Positions 8,346 through 17,459 of a stretch of DNA of 64,000 nt are shown here, piece by piece. The stretch is from Roseobacter sp. HKCCD6576-2. Lineage in GTDB: Bacteria; Pseudomonadota; Alphaproteobacteria; Rhodobacterales; Rhodobacteraceae. Location: NCBI RefSeq assembly GCF_013179285.1, contig NZ_WVNW01000001.1:372001-436000 (forward strand), in the 5' to 3' direction. A model generated the notes under the pieces. That model had not been told where the DNA came from, ran no database searches, and worked only from the letters and a program-made list of their open reading frames with translations. Each line of letters opens with the position of its first letter. Position 1 is the stretch's first letter. Made by a program: the position numbers and the translations under genes.

Positions 8346-10244
8346 TTACAGCGTCATGGCAAACCGGGCAAAGCCGGTTTCGGCCACTCCCAGATAATCC
8401 AATCCAAACTCCTTGATCCGGTCTGGATAGGCCAAAGCGCCGGGCCCGATCTCGGCAATTGCGCGGATGCCGCCTGCATCGGCAAAGCGCCACGTCGGGT
8501 TTGTGACAGCGGAGAGTCGATCATAGGTGGTGAAATACCGAACCAGAACATCGCGGACCGAGAGGCGCTCTAGCCAGATTTGCTCCGCATCTGCAGGGGC
8601 TTTGAAATGCCCGCCGCCACTGGCCCGATAACTGTTTGTGACGACCAAAAACTCCTGATCTTCGGTCACAAGCTGCCCGTTATGGCGCAAATCGCGGATT
8701 CGCCCCGGGGTTTCATATTCCTCTTCACCATCAGCGCTGTAGCGCGCAGGGACGGTCACATCGATCGCATAGGTCAACCCGTCGAGCACATCGAAATTGT
8801 AACCCGCAAAGCGATGGTCGATCAGAGGTTGTTGCGGCTCGTCGGGCCGTATCTGATGAAATGCGCAGGCCGCCCGTTCTAGCCAATCGCGCACCTGGGC
8901 GCCTGTTGCTTTTAGGATCGCGACCATGTTCGGATAAACATAGAGGTCAGCGGCGTTCTTGATCGCCAGAGGACCTTTGGGAATATCGGTATAATTCACT
9001 GGGCCGCCGCGACCGCCCGCTTTGAAGGGAGCGGCGGCGGACAAGAGCGGTAGGTGGGCAAGCTTATGCCCGCGGAGGATCTGCCCCGCAAAATCGCGCT
9101 GCGCGTCGGCAATCACCTGGACGGCGGCGGAGTTTGCCAGGAGCGCAAAATACGTCTCCAACGGCACCAGGGTTTCGCCAACCCGGCGACGGATAAATCC
9201 CAGTGTGGCGATATGGTCTTCGGCGGTGGCCCGTATGACATCAGGGCAACTCTCGATCTCTGGCACCTTGCAAGTTGAGGCCGCAGCAGCTGTTGGCGGG
9301 GCGATACGGATCAACTGGCCTCTGGCGTTGCTGACCCGCCAGCAATCTCGGTCAATCTCTGACAACGTCAGGTCGATCACCCCAAGATGTGATCCTTCGG
9401 CACCTGGTTGCACGACCGGCGTGCCGTGGATCGTCCCCGCATTCGGGTCCAGCCAATCTGGCGCTGCGTTGTTCGGCGCTGGGAAGAGTTCATGCGTGTG
9501 CCCTGCAATCACGGCGTCAACGCCATCGAGTCGGGCCAGAGGTACAACCGCATTTTCCATCTGCGGATGCTCCTCCGTTGGCCCCAACCCGCTGTGGCTC
9601 AAGAGGATGACGAGATCCGCTCCGGCCTCGCGCACCGCGCGTACTTCCCGGCGCGCGGCTGTGAGAATGTCTTCCGCCTCCAGCTTGCCTTCTAACAGAT
9701 ATCTGTCCCACATCAGGGTTTGCGGCGGCGCAAAGCCAATGACACCGATGCGCAATCGGCGCGATCTGCCGGACATATCCTGCATATCACGATCGAGAAT
9801 GACCCAAGGCGGCACAAAGCTTTCGCCATCGACCCGTTTGATATTGGCCAAAACAGCTGGAAAAGACGCACCTGCGAGGGCGGCTTGCAGGAACTCCAAC
9901 CCATAGTTGAAGTCGTGATTGCCCAATGCCATCGCGTCATAGTTAAGCGCGTTCATTGCGGCAACCATTGGGTGCGGTCGTCCGTTCGCGCATTGAGATT
10001 GCGCGGCGAAATCGCCAAGCGGCGTGCCTTGTAACGTATCGCCGTTATCAACCAAAAGGCAGTTTTCAGCGGCGCGGCGCAGGCTTGCGATTACGCCACC
10101 GGCACGCACCAAGCCGCCCCGATTCTGTGGTTGATCGGTGTAGTAGTTATAAGGATGCAGGTTCGCATGGAGATCGCTTGTCGCTAAAATGCGCAAGCTG
10201 AGGCTGCTAAGCACCCCTGACTCCAAACTGGCATCAGCACCCAT
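8346..10244 (-). CDS. cpdB: 2',3'-cyclic-nucleotide 2'-phosphodiesterase/3'-nucleotidase, CpdB-like
   Basis: About 632 residues, close to the usual CpdB length. The metallophosphoesterase motifs come in order: TSDLHANLHPYNYY, NGDTLQGTPLGDF, GNHDFNYGLEFL, LSHSGLG and AGHTHELFP. A C-terminal 5'-nucleotidase domain follows, with NSYRASGGGHF. The ATG at 10244 is chosen because a GGAAAGGG element precedes it and the motifs start within 22 residues; longer frames upstream look like non-coding sequence. No hydrophobic signal segment is visible at this or the next upstream start, whereas E. coli CpdB is periplasmic. It diverges from nudC, another nucleotide-cleaving enzyme. Confidence 0.88.
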   Translation of the reverse strand: MGADASLESGVLSSLSLRILATSDLHANLHPYNYYTDQPQNRGGLVRAGGVIASLRRAAENCLLVDNGDTLQGTPLGDFAAQSQCANGRPHPMVAAMNALNYDAMALGNHDFNYGLEFLQAALAGASFPAVLANIKRVDGESFVPPWVILDRDMQDMSGRSRRLRIGVIGFAPPQTLMWDRYLLEGKLEAEDILTAARREVRAVREAGADLVILLSHSGLGPTEEHPQMENAVVPLARLDGVDAVIAGHTHELFPAPNNAAPDWLDPNAGTIHGTPVVQPGAEGSHLGVIDLTLSEIDRDCWRVSNARGQLIRIAPPTAAAASTCKVPEIESCPDVIRATAEDHIATLGFIRRRVGETLVPLETYFALLANSAAVQVIADAQRDFAGQILRGHKLAHLPLLSAAAPFKAGGRGGPVNYTDIPKGPLAIKNAADLYVYPNMVAILKATGAQVRDWLERAACAFHQIRPDEPQQPLIDHRFAGYNFDVLDGLTYAIDVTVPARYSADGEEEYETPGRIRDLRHNGQLVTEDQEFLVVTNSYRASGGGHFKAPADAEQIWLERLSVRDVLVRYFTTYDRLSAVTNPTWRFADAGGIRAIAEIGPGALAYPDRIKEFGLDYLGVAETGFARFAMTL

Positions 10245-10433
10245 AGAACGACCCTTTCCCCGAGCGCCGAGCATAGTCTTAACGTGAGACGAGACATCAA
10301 TTATATCGCGCGCTTTTGGACGGAGCCAGAGCTTCTGTGGATAAATCTGCGTCTTTGCGCCGCCTCCTTTTCGGTCTGCGACATTCCTGCCATACCGAGC
10401 GGTGGGACCAAACCGGCAGGAAGGCGTAAAGTA

Positions 10434-11405
10434 ATGAAACTCGCGGAAACCGTGACTTTTGGCGGCTCGGGTCTTGATCGCGCGGCGGAACTGCGTGGAG
10501 ATGCGGCGATGCTTGATGAGGCGTTGGAAAGCCAGGCCGGTCTGGTCTTGCCGCTCTGGCGCGGCAAGCCACTTATGCGGGGCGAGGCGGGGCGGGCCAC
10601 CTTGGTCTGGCTGCCAAATGACCACCCGGTTCTTGCCGAGGCTGCGCCTGTTCGGGTGTTTTTAGGGCGCAATGACGGGCAATTGCGCTTCGCGGCGGAT
10701 ATCTCGGCCTGGACGCCGGTTGACGTCGATGAAGCGCAAATCGGCGCGTTTCTGGACCCGACGCTTCAGGCCCACCCGGCCGCGCCGAACGAAGCGCTCT
10801 TTCGTGAGTTACGCGGTGCGATGACCTGGCTGAGTGCGCGCGATGCTGAGCTGTCGGCAACGGCCAAAGCTGTGCTTGATTGGCACCGCACCCATCGGTT
10901 CTGCTCGCGCTGCGGTGCTGAGAGTGTGGCCGATCAAGGTGGGTGGCAGCGGGTCTGCGCTACCTGTGGCGGGCGCCACTTCCCACGCACCGACCCAGTC
11001 GTGATTATGCTGATTACGCATGGCAATGACGTCTTGTTGGGCCGGTCGCCGGGCTGGCCCGAAGGCATGTACTCTTTGCTTGCCGGGTTCGTGGAGCCTG
11101 GCGAGACCTTGGAGGCGGCGGTGCGCCGGGAGGTCTTTGAGGAAACGCAGGTCGATGTTGGGCCGGTCACCTACCTGGCCAGCCAACCCTGGCCCTATCC
11201 CGCATCGCTTATGTTCGGATGTCGCGGCGAGGCGCGCACCCGCGCGATCACAGTCGACCCGGTTGAGATCGAAGACGCTTTATGGCTCAGCCGGGAAGAG
11301 CTGACCGAGGTTTTTGCAGGCCGACACACGAAAATCTTGCCAGCCCGGAAGGGCGCGATCGCGCATTTCCTATTGGAAAACTGGCTTGCGGATCGGTTGG
11401 ATTGA
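10434..11405 (+). CDS. nudC: NADH pyrophosphatase NudC
   Basis: NudC hydrolyses NAD(H), and NAD-capped RNA, to NMN and AMP. The 323-residue protein has the zinc ribbon (CSRCG and CATCG, residues about 157-178), then the Nudix box GFVEPGETLEAAVRREVFEETQ split across residues about 219-240. The NudC-specific SQPWPYPASLM follows. The ATG at 10434 follows an AGGAAGG ribosome site; an earlier in-frame ATG at 10284 would add unrelated residues. It is divergent from the CpdB-like gene, with about 190 bp between the starts. Confidence 0.94.
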   Translation: MKLAETVTFGGSGLDRAAELRGDAAMLDEALESQAGLVLPLWRGKPLMRGEAGRATLVWLPNDHPVLAEAAPVRVFLGRNDGQLRFAADISAWTPVDVDEAQIGAFLDPTLQAHPAAPNEALFRELRGAMTWLSARDAELSATAKAVLDWHRTHRFCSRCGAESVADQGGWQRVCATCGGRHFPRTDPVVIMLITHGNDVLLGRSPGWPEGMYSLLAGFVEPGETLEAAVRREVFEETQVDVGPVTYLASQPWPYPASLMFGCRGEARTRAITVDPVEIEDALWLSREELTEVFAGRHTKILPARKGAIAHFLLENWLADRLD

Positions 11406-11453
11406 ACCGAAATTGCGCCGCAAGACCGGGGTATTGATGAGGACAGTCGAGAC

Positions 11454-11927
11454 ATGAAGTTCAAAGTGGCCGAAGATGTCGACGCCCCCATCGGGTTCGT
11501 GTTTGAACGGATGACCGATTTCTCGCAATTCGAGGCGGATGTTAAGCGCCGGGGGGCTGACCTGCGGCGTGTCGGCAATTGGACCCAGATCGCTGAGGGC
11601 GTGCAATGGCGTGGGGCCGTTCAAGTGCGCGGTAAGAAGCGCAAGATCGAAGCCGAATTGACCGAGCTGGTCCCGGATGAGAGTGCGAAGGTCGACATCA
11701 CGGTTGGCGGGATGGAGGCGGTCTATCAAATGGCCTTCATCGCCCTTTCGCCTGAAGTAACGCGGGTAGCGACGGAGCTGGATTTGAAGCCGCGCACGTT
11801 GACGGCACGGCTGATCATCCAAACCTTGAAATTGGCCCGCGGGCGCGTCGTGCGGCGCATGACCAGAAACTTGATGCGGCAGGGCAATCAGACGGCCGCG
11901 GCATGGCGACAAGCGGCGCGCGGCTGA
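11454..11927 (+). CDS. SRPBCC-fold (START/Bet v1-like) protein
   Basis: A 157-residue protein starting MKFKVAEDVDAP, a typical SRPBCC opening in which the first strand leads into a helix (VFERMTDFSQFE). The end is strongly basic. The fold binds hydrophobic ligands or acts in lipid or quinone handling, but no specific family could be named. It follows nudC by 48 bp on the same strand and may share its transcript. Confidence 0.6.
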   Translation: MKFKVAEDVDAPIGFVFERMTDFSQFEADVKRRGADLRRVGNWTQIAEGVQWRGAVQVRGKKRKIEAELTELVPDESAKVDITVGGMEAVYQMAFIALSPEVTRVATELDLKPRTLTARLIIQTLKLARGRVVRRMTRNLMRQGNQTAAAWRQAARG

Positions 11928-11992
11928 GGCTTCGCAGGTTCGTCAAATGTGGCGACTGGGCGAATCTTGGCTGGCTAGATCGCGTGCGCGGC

Positions 11993-12913
11993 TCAACCTT
12001 GCGGTGTCATCGCTTTACGCTGTCTGGCCCTTGCCATGCCCAATTGCCGCTCGCGCCAGATAATCAAAACACCTGCCAGAATGATGATCACGGCCCCGCC
12101 GAGCATGGTCAATGTCGGGATCTCATCAAAGATCAGATACCCCACACCAAGCGCCAACAGCATGGATGTGTATTCAAACGGCGCAATCAGAGACGCATCT
12201 GCATGCCGATAGCTCGACGTGAGCAAGATCTGTCCAAACCCGCCCAAAAGCCCGGCAAGAACCAACATGACGATCTGCACCGGGCTTGGCATGACCCAAC
12301 CCCCGGGGATCGTCAGAAGCGACAAAGTGCTGGCCGTGACCGAAAACCAAAACACAATCGCGGCGGTGCCCTCGGTCTGCACCAGTTTGCGCACAAAGAC
12401 TTGCGCCAGCGCGGCGCAAATCGCGCCCATCAGAACGACGACTGCCCCCAATGTCTCCCGCGTATCGGCACCGCTCACCCCGACTTGCAGCCGTGGGGAG
12501 AGCACGATCAGAACCCCGACCAACCCAAGCGCCACGACACTGAGCCGAAAGGCGCGGACCTCCTCCCCCAAGAACATCGCGGCGAAAATCACCACCAGAA
12601 GCGGCGCGGCATAGCCGATCGCGGTCACCTCGGGCAGCGGCAAGAGACCCAAGCCCGCAAAACCAAGCCCCATCGCCATCGTGCCGACCAGCCCGCGCCA
12701 GACATGGCCGATAGGATTCTGCGTTTTGAGCCCAATATGCAATTCTTGGCGATAGAGCAGCCAAACGACAATCACCGGCAGAGCGCAGATTGAGCGGAAA
12801 AACACGGCTTGCCCCGCGGGCACCGTGTCAGATACCGATTTGATCAGGCTCGCCATCGTCATGAAGACGCAGACCGACGCGATCTTGAGCGCAATGCCGC
12901 GAAACGGCGTCAT
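11993..12913 (-). CDS. DMT-superfamily (EamA) transporter
   Basis: A 306-residue membrane protein of ten predicted helices in two EamA halves. The second half opens near residue 160. It includes glycine-rich helix ends such as GLVGTMAMGLGFAGLGLLPL and the C-terminal EYTSMLLALGVGYLIFDEIP, a usual DMT signature. It probably exports a small molecule. Its ATG overlaps the TGA of the beta-lactamase-like gene (ATGA at 12910-12913), so the two are almost certainly co-expressed. The substrate is unknown. Confidence 0.85.
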   Translation of the reverse strand: MTPFRGIALKIASVCVFMTMASLIKSVSDTVPAGQAVFFRSICALPVIVVWLLYRQELHIGLKTQNPIGHVWRGLVGTMAMGLGFAGLGLLPLPEVTAIGYAAPLLVVIFAAMFLGEEVRAFRLSVVALGLVGVLIVLSPRLQVGVSGADTRETLGAVVVLMGAICAALAQVFVRKLVQTEGTAAIVFWFSVTASTLSLLTIPGGWVMPSPVQIVMLVLAGLLGGFGQILLTSSYRHADASLIAPFEYTSMLLALGVGYLIFDEIPTLTMLGGAVIIILAGVLIIWRERQLGMARARQRKAMTPQG

Positions 12914-13761
12914 GATCCGGGCAGAAGTTCAGCTTCCTGTAGCAGGCGGATCGCAAAATCTTGCCGGAAATGCTGTAGGGCAGAAAAGCTGCGCGCGCGG
13001 GTGTAGAGCGAAAACACCACCGGTTCGGCATTCTCCCGAAGGACGAAACCGGTGTACCAGCCTTCAAATTCTCCACTAAATCCATTGCTGGAGGTCGCGC
13101 CCGCTCCTGTCTTTCCATGCAAAGTCGCGGTGCCGAACTGGGCGAAATGGCTGGCCTCGATCAGCGCGTTGGCACTTGCGCCCGATAGCGCCAGCGTGCC
13201 CATGAAGAACCGGTCGAGAAAGTCCACCTGTTCCCTCACGGACACCATGAGCGGCCCGCCAAGCCAAAAGCCGTCGGAGCCATCTGGAACACTGGCGTTG
13301 CCATATCCCCATTCGCCAAGCCGTTGGCGGTATTCGCGAACTCCGACATCCAGGGCAATGTCCTGAAAGACCCAAACAGCTGAGTCCCGAAACGCGCTGC
13401 GCAAGGTTTGATCCTGGCGCCAGTCTCGCGGCCAGTATCCGGCGGCAGGGCGGCGATCTTGATCCCATGGGTACGCGTGATCAAGCGACGCAGCGACGCC
13501 TGTTTCCAAAGCGATCAGCAGATTGGGGATTTTGAATGTGGACCAAGGCGCATGGCGAGTGTTCAGGTCGCTACCGGTCAGCACATACTCGATACCTGTC
13601 TCCAGATCGCGGGCGAGAAAGGCCACCTCGCGATCGCCGATCTCGTCTGAGAGCGGTCCCCTGAGAATGTCCATTTGTGCGGCCGCCATACTCGCGAAGA
13701 CTGTCGCGATGCACAGAAAGCCTATAGTAATCAAAGAGTTCAAAAAGGCACGCATCGCCAT
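12910..13761 (-). CDS. class D (OXA-type) beta-lactamase-like serine hydrolase
   Basis: About 283 residues with a signal peptide (hydrophobic residues 5-25, Ala-Met-Ala-Ala-Ala end). All class D landmarks are present: S74-T-F-K77 (nucleophile, and the Lys usually carboxylated), S127-A-V129, Y153-G-N155 and K217-T-G219. The SWGYGN-like and FxGxxxGWYTG regions are also in place. One departure is W166-L-G-G where most OXA enzymes have W-x-E-G. The enzyme would act in the periplasm on beta-lactams; family membership in non-hydrolysing BlaR-type sensors is less likely because there is no sensor membrane domain. The frame also offers TTG at 13770 and ATG at 13755. Confidence 0.85.
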   Translation of the reverse strand: MAMRAFLNSLITIGFLCIATVFASMAAAQMDILRGPLSDEIGDREVAFLARDLETGIEYVLTGSDLNTRHAPWSTFKIPNLLIALETGVAASLDHAYPWDQDRRPAAGYWPRDWRQDQTLRSAFRDSAVWVFQDIALDVGVREYRQRLGEWGYGNASVPDGSDGFWLGGPLMVSVREQVDFLDRFFMGTLALSGASANALIEASHFAQFGTATLHGKTGAGATSSNGFSGEFEGWYTGFVLRENAEPVVFSLYTRARSFSALQHFRQDFAIRLLQEAELLPGS

Positions 13762-13896
13762 CTCTGCCAAATCCGACTAGGTTGGAAACTGCGCGGATAG
13801 ATCCACACAGGCACTCGTAACCGACCTGTGCCGGGATGCCAATGCGCATCCGGGCTTGGAGTTAGATTTCACCTCAGAAGTTTTGATCGACGGCAG

Positions 13897-14727
13897 TTAG
13901 TCCCGCGCGCGGTCGGCGGGATAGGTGCCGAGGATGTGCAAATTGGTCGTGAAATACCCCAACTCTTCCAACGCCAACTGCACATTGCGATCCTCGGGGT
14001 GGCCTTCGACATCGGCATAAAACTGCGTGGCGGTGAAGGAGCCGCCGACCATGTAGCTTTCCAGCTTGGTCATGTTCACGCCATTGGTCGCGAACCCACC
14101 CATCGCCTTATAGAGGGCCGCAGGGATGTTGCGGACCCGGAATACGAAACTTGTCATCATGTGATCGGCGCGGCGGGTCATATCCGCCTCTCGCGACATC
14201 AGAAGAAAGCGCGTGGTGTTGCGATCATGGTCTTCGATATGACGGGCGAGCACATCTAGCCCATAAATCTCCCCGGCGAGTTCCGAGGCCAGCGCCGCCT
14301 GCGCTTTGTCGCCGCGTTCGGCGATGATCTTCGCAGATCCCGCGGTGTCTGCGCCAACCTGGCCGCGAATCCCATATTCGCGCAGAAAATCCCGGCACTG
14401 ACCCAGAAGCACCGTATGACTCTGTGCGCTTTTCACATCCGAAAGCGTCGCGCCGGGTACCGCCAACAGGTTGATATGCACCCGCACAAAGGCTTCATCG
14501 ACAATATGCAACCCGCTATCGGGCAGCAGATGATGAATATCCGCGACCCGTCCATAAGTGGAGTTTTCCACCGGCAGCATCGCCATATCGGCGCGCCCAT
14601 CCCGGACCGCTTCGATGGCATCTTCAAAGGTCGGACAGGGCAAAGCCTCCATCGCTGGGCGGGCCTCGTGACAGGCCTGATGCGAATAGGCGCCGGGTTC
14701 TCCCTGGAAGGCGATACGCGATGTCAT
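13897..14727 (-). CDS. pheA: prephenate dehydratase
   Basis: Converts prephenate to phenylpyruvate in phenylalanine synthesis. The 276-residue protein opens with RIAFQGEPGAYSHQA and has the catalytic NTTRFLLM (residues about 175-182). The C-terminal ACT domain with LESYMVGG is where phenylalanine binds in the family. No chorismate mutase domain is fused. The ATG at 14727 has a GGGAAAG ribosome site; the frame stays open far upstream, but that part overlaps the divergent cytochrome gene and is not coding. It is divergent from the cytochrome c gene. Confidence 0.95.
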   Translation of the reverse strand: MTSRIAFQGEPGAYSHQACHEARPAMEALPCPTFEDAIEAVRDGRADMAMLPVENSTYGRVADIHHLLPDSGLHIVDEAFVRVHINLLAVPGATLSDVKSAQSHTVLLGQCRDFLREYGIRGQVGADTAGSAKIIAERGDKAQAALASELAGEIYGLDVLARHIEDHDRNTTRFLLMSREADMTRRADHMMTSFVFRVRNIPAALYKAMGGFATNGVNMTKLESYMVGGSFTATQFYADVEGHPEDRNVQLALEELGYFTTNLHILGTYPADRARD

Positions 14728-14835
14728 GGGCGAATTTCTTTCCCGATGGTGTTTTGTCGCGCTCCCTACACCTTGAAAGCCCCCTGGGAAAGCCGATAGA
14801 TAGCGCGCAAGCTCAGGTGAGAGAACGGGACAACT

Positions 14836-15357
14836 ATGTTTGACACAATGACCATCACCAAGGTAGGCGGCTCTCTTTGCGCCGCGCTCTTGATCTTCCT
14901 GCTTGGGGGCTGGGCCGCCGACGGGCTCTATTCCGTGGGCGGGTCCCACGATGATGAGCATCGCGCGGGCTATGTGATCGATACAGGTGCAGAAAGCGAC
15001 GAACCCGCCGAAGAGGTGGTCGAGGTCGCTTTTGCCGATGTGTATGCCACGGCCGATGCCGGCGCGGGCGAGCGTCTCTGGCGCCAATGCTCGGCGTGCC
15101 ATTCCGATGAGGCTGGTCGCAATGGGGTTGGCCCGTCGCTGCATGGGGTGGTGAACCGTGCGAAGCACACAGCGGAAGGCTTTGGCTATTCCGACGGACT
15201 CCTGGCCACAACCGGAGATTGGACGCCTGAGAATATCTCGGACTTCATCGCCAACCCGCGCGAATATGCGCCGGGCACCGCCATGGCCTATAACGGCATG
15301 CGCGACGTGGAAGATCGGGCCAATCTGATTGCCTATCTGGCGACGCTGGTCGACTGA
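14836..15357 (+). CDS. membrane-anchored c-type cytochrome (CycM/c552-like)
   Basis: A 173-residue protein with an N-terminal membrane helix (residues about 9-33), an acidic Glu-rich linker and a C-terminal cytochrome c domain. The haem site is CSACH (near residue 85), followed by GPSLHGVVNR and an axial Met in PGTAMAYNGM. This layout matches CycM-type anchored cytochromes that carry electrons from the bc1 complex to aa3 oxidase in alphaproteobacteria. A strong terminator follows, so it is probably a single-gene transcript. Confidence 0.9.
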   Translation: MFDTMTITKVGGSLCAALLIFLLGGWAADGLYSVGGSHDDEHRAGYVIDTGAESDEPAEEVVEVAFADVYATADAGAGERLWRQCSACHSDEAGRNGVGPSLHGVVNRAKHTAEGFGYSDGLLATTGDWTPENISDFIANPREYAPGTAMAYNGMRDVEDRANLIAYLATLVD

Positions 15358-15379
15358 TCCTGCGTATAAGACTTAAAGA

Positions 15380-15406
15380 GAGGCCGCCTTCGGGCGGTCT
15401 TTTTTA
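15380..15406 (+). terminator. rho-independent terminator after the cytochrome c gene
   Basis: AGGCCGCC, a TTCG tetraloop and GGCGGTCT are followed by a run of six T. It is a textbook intrinsic terminator 23 bases after the stop codon. Confidence 0.93.
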
Positions 15407-15542
15407 TGCAGAAGCAGCAGATCCGGGCCAAAACCACATCTGTTCACGATTTCTCAACTTGATGAGTCCGGGGGATGGCCCGTAACGTGAGGCAGCCCAG
15501 ATAATTGGCCAGAGAGTCCGAAAAACAGCAGTGGAGGGTGTC

Positions 15543-17453
15543 ATGCGCAACCGCGAATCCGAGGCTCAGGCGGTATTGCGACCGTGCAGCGCAAGCGCGA
15601 GGTATTGGCTTTTGCTGCCAATGATCTTGCTCATGCTTGCGGCAGGCATGGCGCGCGCGCAGGACGATGACCTCATCGTTACCCATGGCATCTCGACTTT
15701 CGGCGATCTGCGCTATGGGCCGGATTTCGAACATCTGGACTACGTCAATCCCGACGCGCCCAAAGGCGGCGAAATGTCGTTTTCTTGGTCGTCCGCCGGT
15801 GGATCGTTCGACTCTCTGCATCCGTTCACACGGGAAGGCCGCCCGGCGGTACTCTCCTCGATCTTTTTTGAATCGATGCTCGAAGGTACAGCGGATGAGA
15901 TCGGATCGGCCTATTGCTTGCTCTGCGAAACCCTCGCGTATCCTGAAGATCGATCCTTCGTGATCTTCACGATTCGCGAGGGTGCTGCATTTTCGGATGG
16001 CACCCCCGTAACGGCGGATGACGCGCTCTTTTCCTATGAAATCCTGCGTGACGAGGGCCTGCCCAGTTTCCGGGCGTCCATCGGGCGAACGATTGCTGGC
16101 GCCGAAGTGCTCGACGATCGCCGCATCCGGTTTGATTTCAATCCAGAGGCGCCGCTTCGCGGGCGGATCCAATCGGCCGGCGGCCTGCCGGTCTTTTCGC
16201 GCGCCAGCCATGACGCATCGGGATACGGGTTTAGCGAGGCGCGGCTGGAGCCGTTGATGGGCTCGGCCCCCTATGTGCTGCATGAAGTGGAATCTGGGCA
16301 ACGGACCGTGTTCCGCCGCAACCCCGATTACTGGGGCAATGACCTGCCGATCAATCAGGGGCGATACAATTTCGACCGTATCCGGATCGAGTATTACGGC
16401 GATGCTGTTGCGGCCTTCGAAGGGTTTACCGCCGGAAACTACCTGTTCCGGCAGGAGAGCAGCTCGGTCAACTGGGCCACGTCTTATGATTTCCCAGCAC
16501 TGGACCGCGGCCATGTGGTGAAAGCGGAACTGCCGGATGGCACGATTTCGACGGGTCAGAGCTTCGTTATCAATCTGCGCCGCGAGAAATTCCAAGATGC
16601 CCGTGTGCGCGAAGCCATCGCGCTGATGTTCAACTTCGCATGGACTAATGAGACTCTGTTCTACGGTCTCTATGAGTGGAATGACTCCTTCTGGCAAAAC
16701 ACCGATCTGGTCGCCGAGGGCCTGCCAAGCGAGGCGGAACTGGTGCTTTTGGAACCGCTTCGCGACCAGCTACGGCCCGAGGTCTTCACCGAGGAGCCGT
16801 TTAGCTTGCCGGCCTCTAATCCTGACCGCGCGCTCGATCGTCGTCAGGCGCGCCGCGCCATCGGCCTGCTAGAGGAGGCCGGTTGGGTCGTTGGCGATGA
16901 CGGCATGGTGCGCAATGGGGCTGGGCAGACGCTGGATGTGGAGTTCTTGAACTCCGGCCCGATGTTTGACCGGCTCATCAACCCTTATGTGGAGAACCTC
17001 CGCACCATCGGCATCAACGCGCGCCTGACCCGTGTGGACAGCGCCCAGATGACACAGCGCGAGCGGGAGTATGATTTCGACATCATCACCGACCATATCC
17101 CGATGGCGTATGAGCCAGGCGCAGGTCTGCGGCAGTATTTCGGGTCGCAAACGGCCAATACATCGGTTTTTAACCCGGCCGGTTTGGCTGACCCGGCCAT
17201 CGATGCGCTGGTTGAGCATGTGATCGACGCAGAAACACGGGAAGAGTTGAGCGTATCCGTTGCTGCTCTGGACCGCGTGTTGCGGTGGGAGCGCTTCCGC
17301 GTGCCGCAATGGTTCAACAATGCCCATTGGGTCGCCTATTACGACATCTATCGGTATCCCGAACCGCTGCCGCCTTTTGCGCTCGGGTTCCTCGATTTCT
17401 GGTGGGTCGATGCCGAGGCGGAAGCGGCCTTGCGCGAAGCAGGCGCGTTCTAA
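15543..17453 (+). CDS. yejA: peptide ABC transporter substrate-binding protein YejA
   Basis: About 636 residues. The signal peptide runs to roughly residue 37 (LLLPMILLMLAAGMARA-QDD). The mature part is an SBP_bac_5 peptide/nickel binding protein; GISTFGDLRYGPDF and FEHLDYVNPDAPKGG are typical of YejA. The ATG at 15543 follows a TGGAGGG ribosome site. It starts the yejABEF operon, which imports oligopeptides and in enterobacteria also microcin C-type compounds. The spacing to yejB is 6 bp. Confidence 0.9.
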   Translation: MRNRESEAQAVLRPCSASARYWLLLPMILLMLAAGMARAQDDDLIVTHGISTFGDLRYGPDFEHLDYVNPDAPKGGEMSFSWSSAGGSFDSLHPFTREGRPAVLSSIFFESMLEGTADEIGSAYCLLCETLAYPEDRSFVIFTIREGAAFSDGTPVTADDALFSYEILRDEGLPSFRASIGRTIAGAEVLDDRRIRFDFNPEAPLRGRIQSAGGLPVFSRASHDASGYGFSEARLEPLMGSAPYVLHEVESGQRTVFRRNPDYWGNDLPINQGRYNFDRIRIEYYGDAVAAFEGFTAGNYLFRQESSSVNWATSYDFPALDRGHVVKAELPDGTISTGQSFVINLRREKFQDARVREAIALMFNFAWTNETLFYGLYEWNDSFWQNTDLVAEGLPSEAELVLLEPLRDQLRPEVFTEEPFSLPASNPDRALDRRQARRAIGLLEEAGWVVGDDGMVRNGAGQTLDVEFLNSGPMFDRLINPYVENLRTIGINARLTRVDSAQMTQREREYDFDIITDHIPMAYEPGAGLRQYFGSQTANTSVFNPAGLADPAIDALVEHVIDAETREELSVSVAALDRVLRWERFRVPQWFNNAHWVAYYDIYRYPEPLPPFALGFLDFWWVDAEAEAALREAGAF

Positions 17454-17459
17454 ACCAAG

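Noticed and set aside
10245-10625. N-terminal extension of the CpdB-like frame (about 127 codons)
   Set aside because: It overlaps the nudC promoter and 5' coding region, has basic low-complexity composition, and a ribosome site exists at the shorter start.
14728-15168. N-terminal extension of prephenate dehydratase (147 codons)
   Set aside because: It is antisense to the cytochrome c gene, and the family opening starts at 14727.
15444-16697. 417-codon minus-strand frame
   Set aside because: It is the shadow of yejA, which has clear family motifs and a ribosome site.
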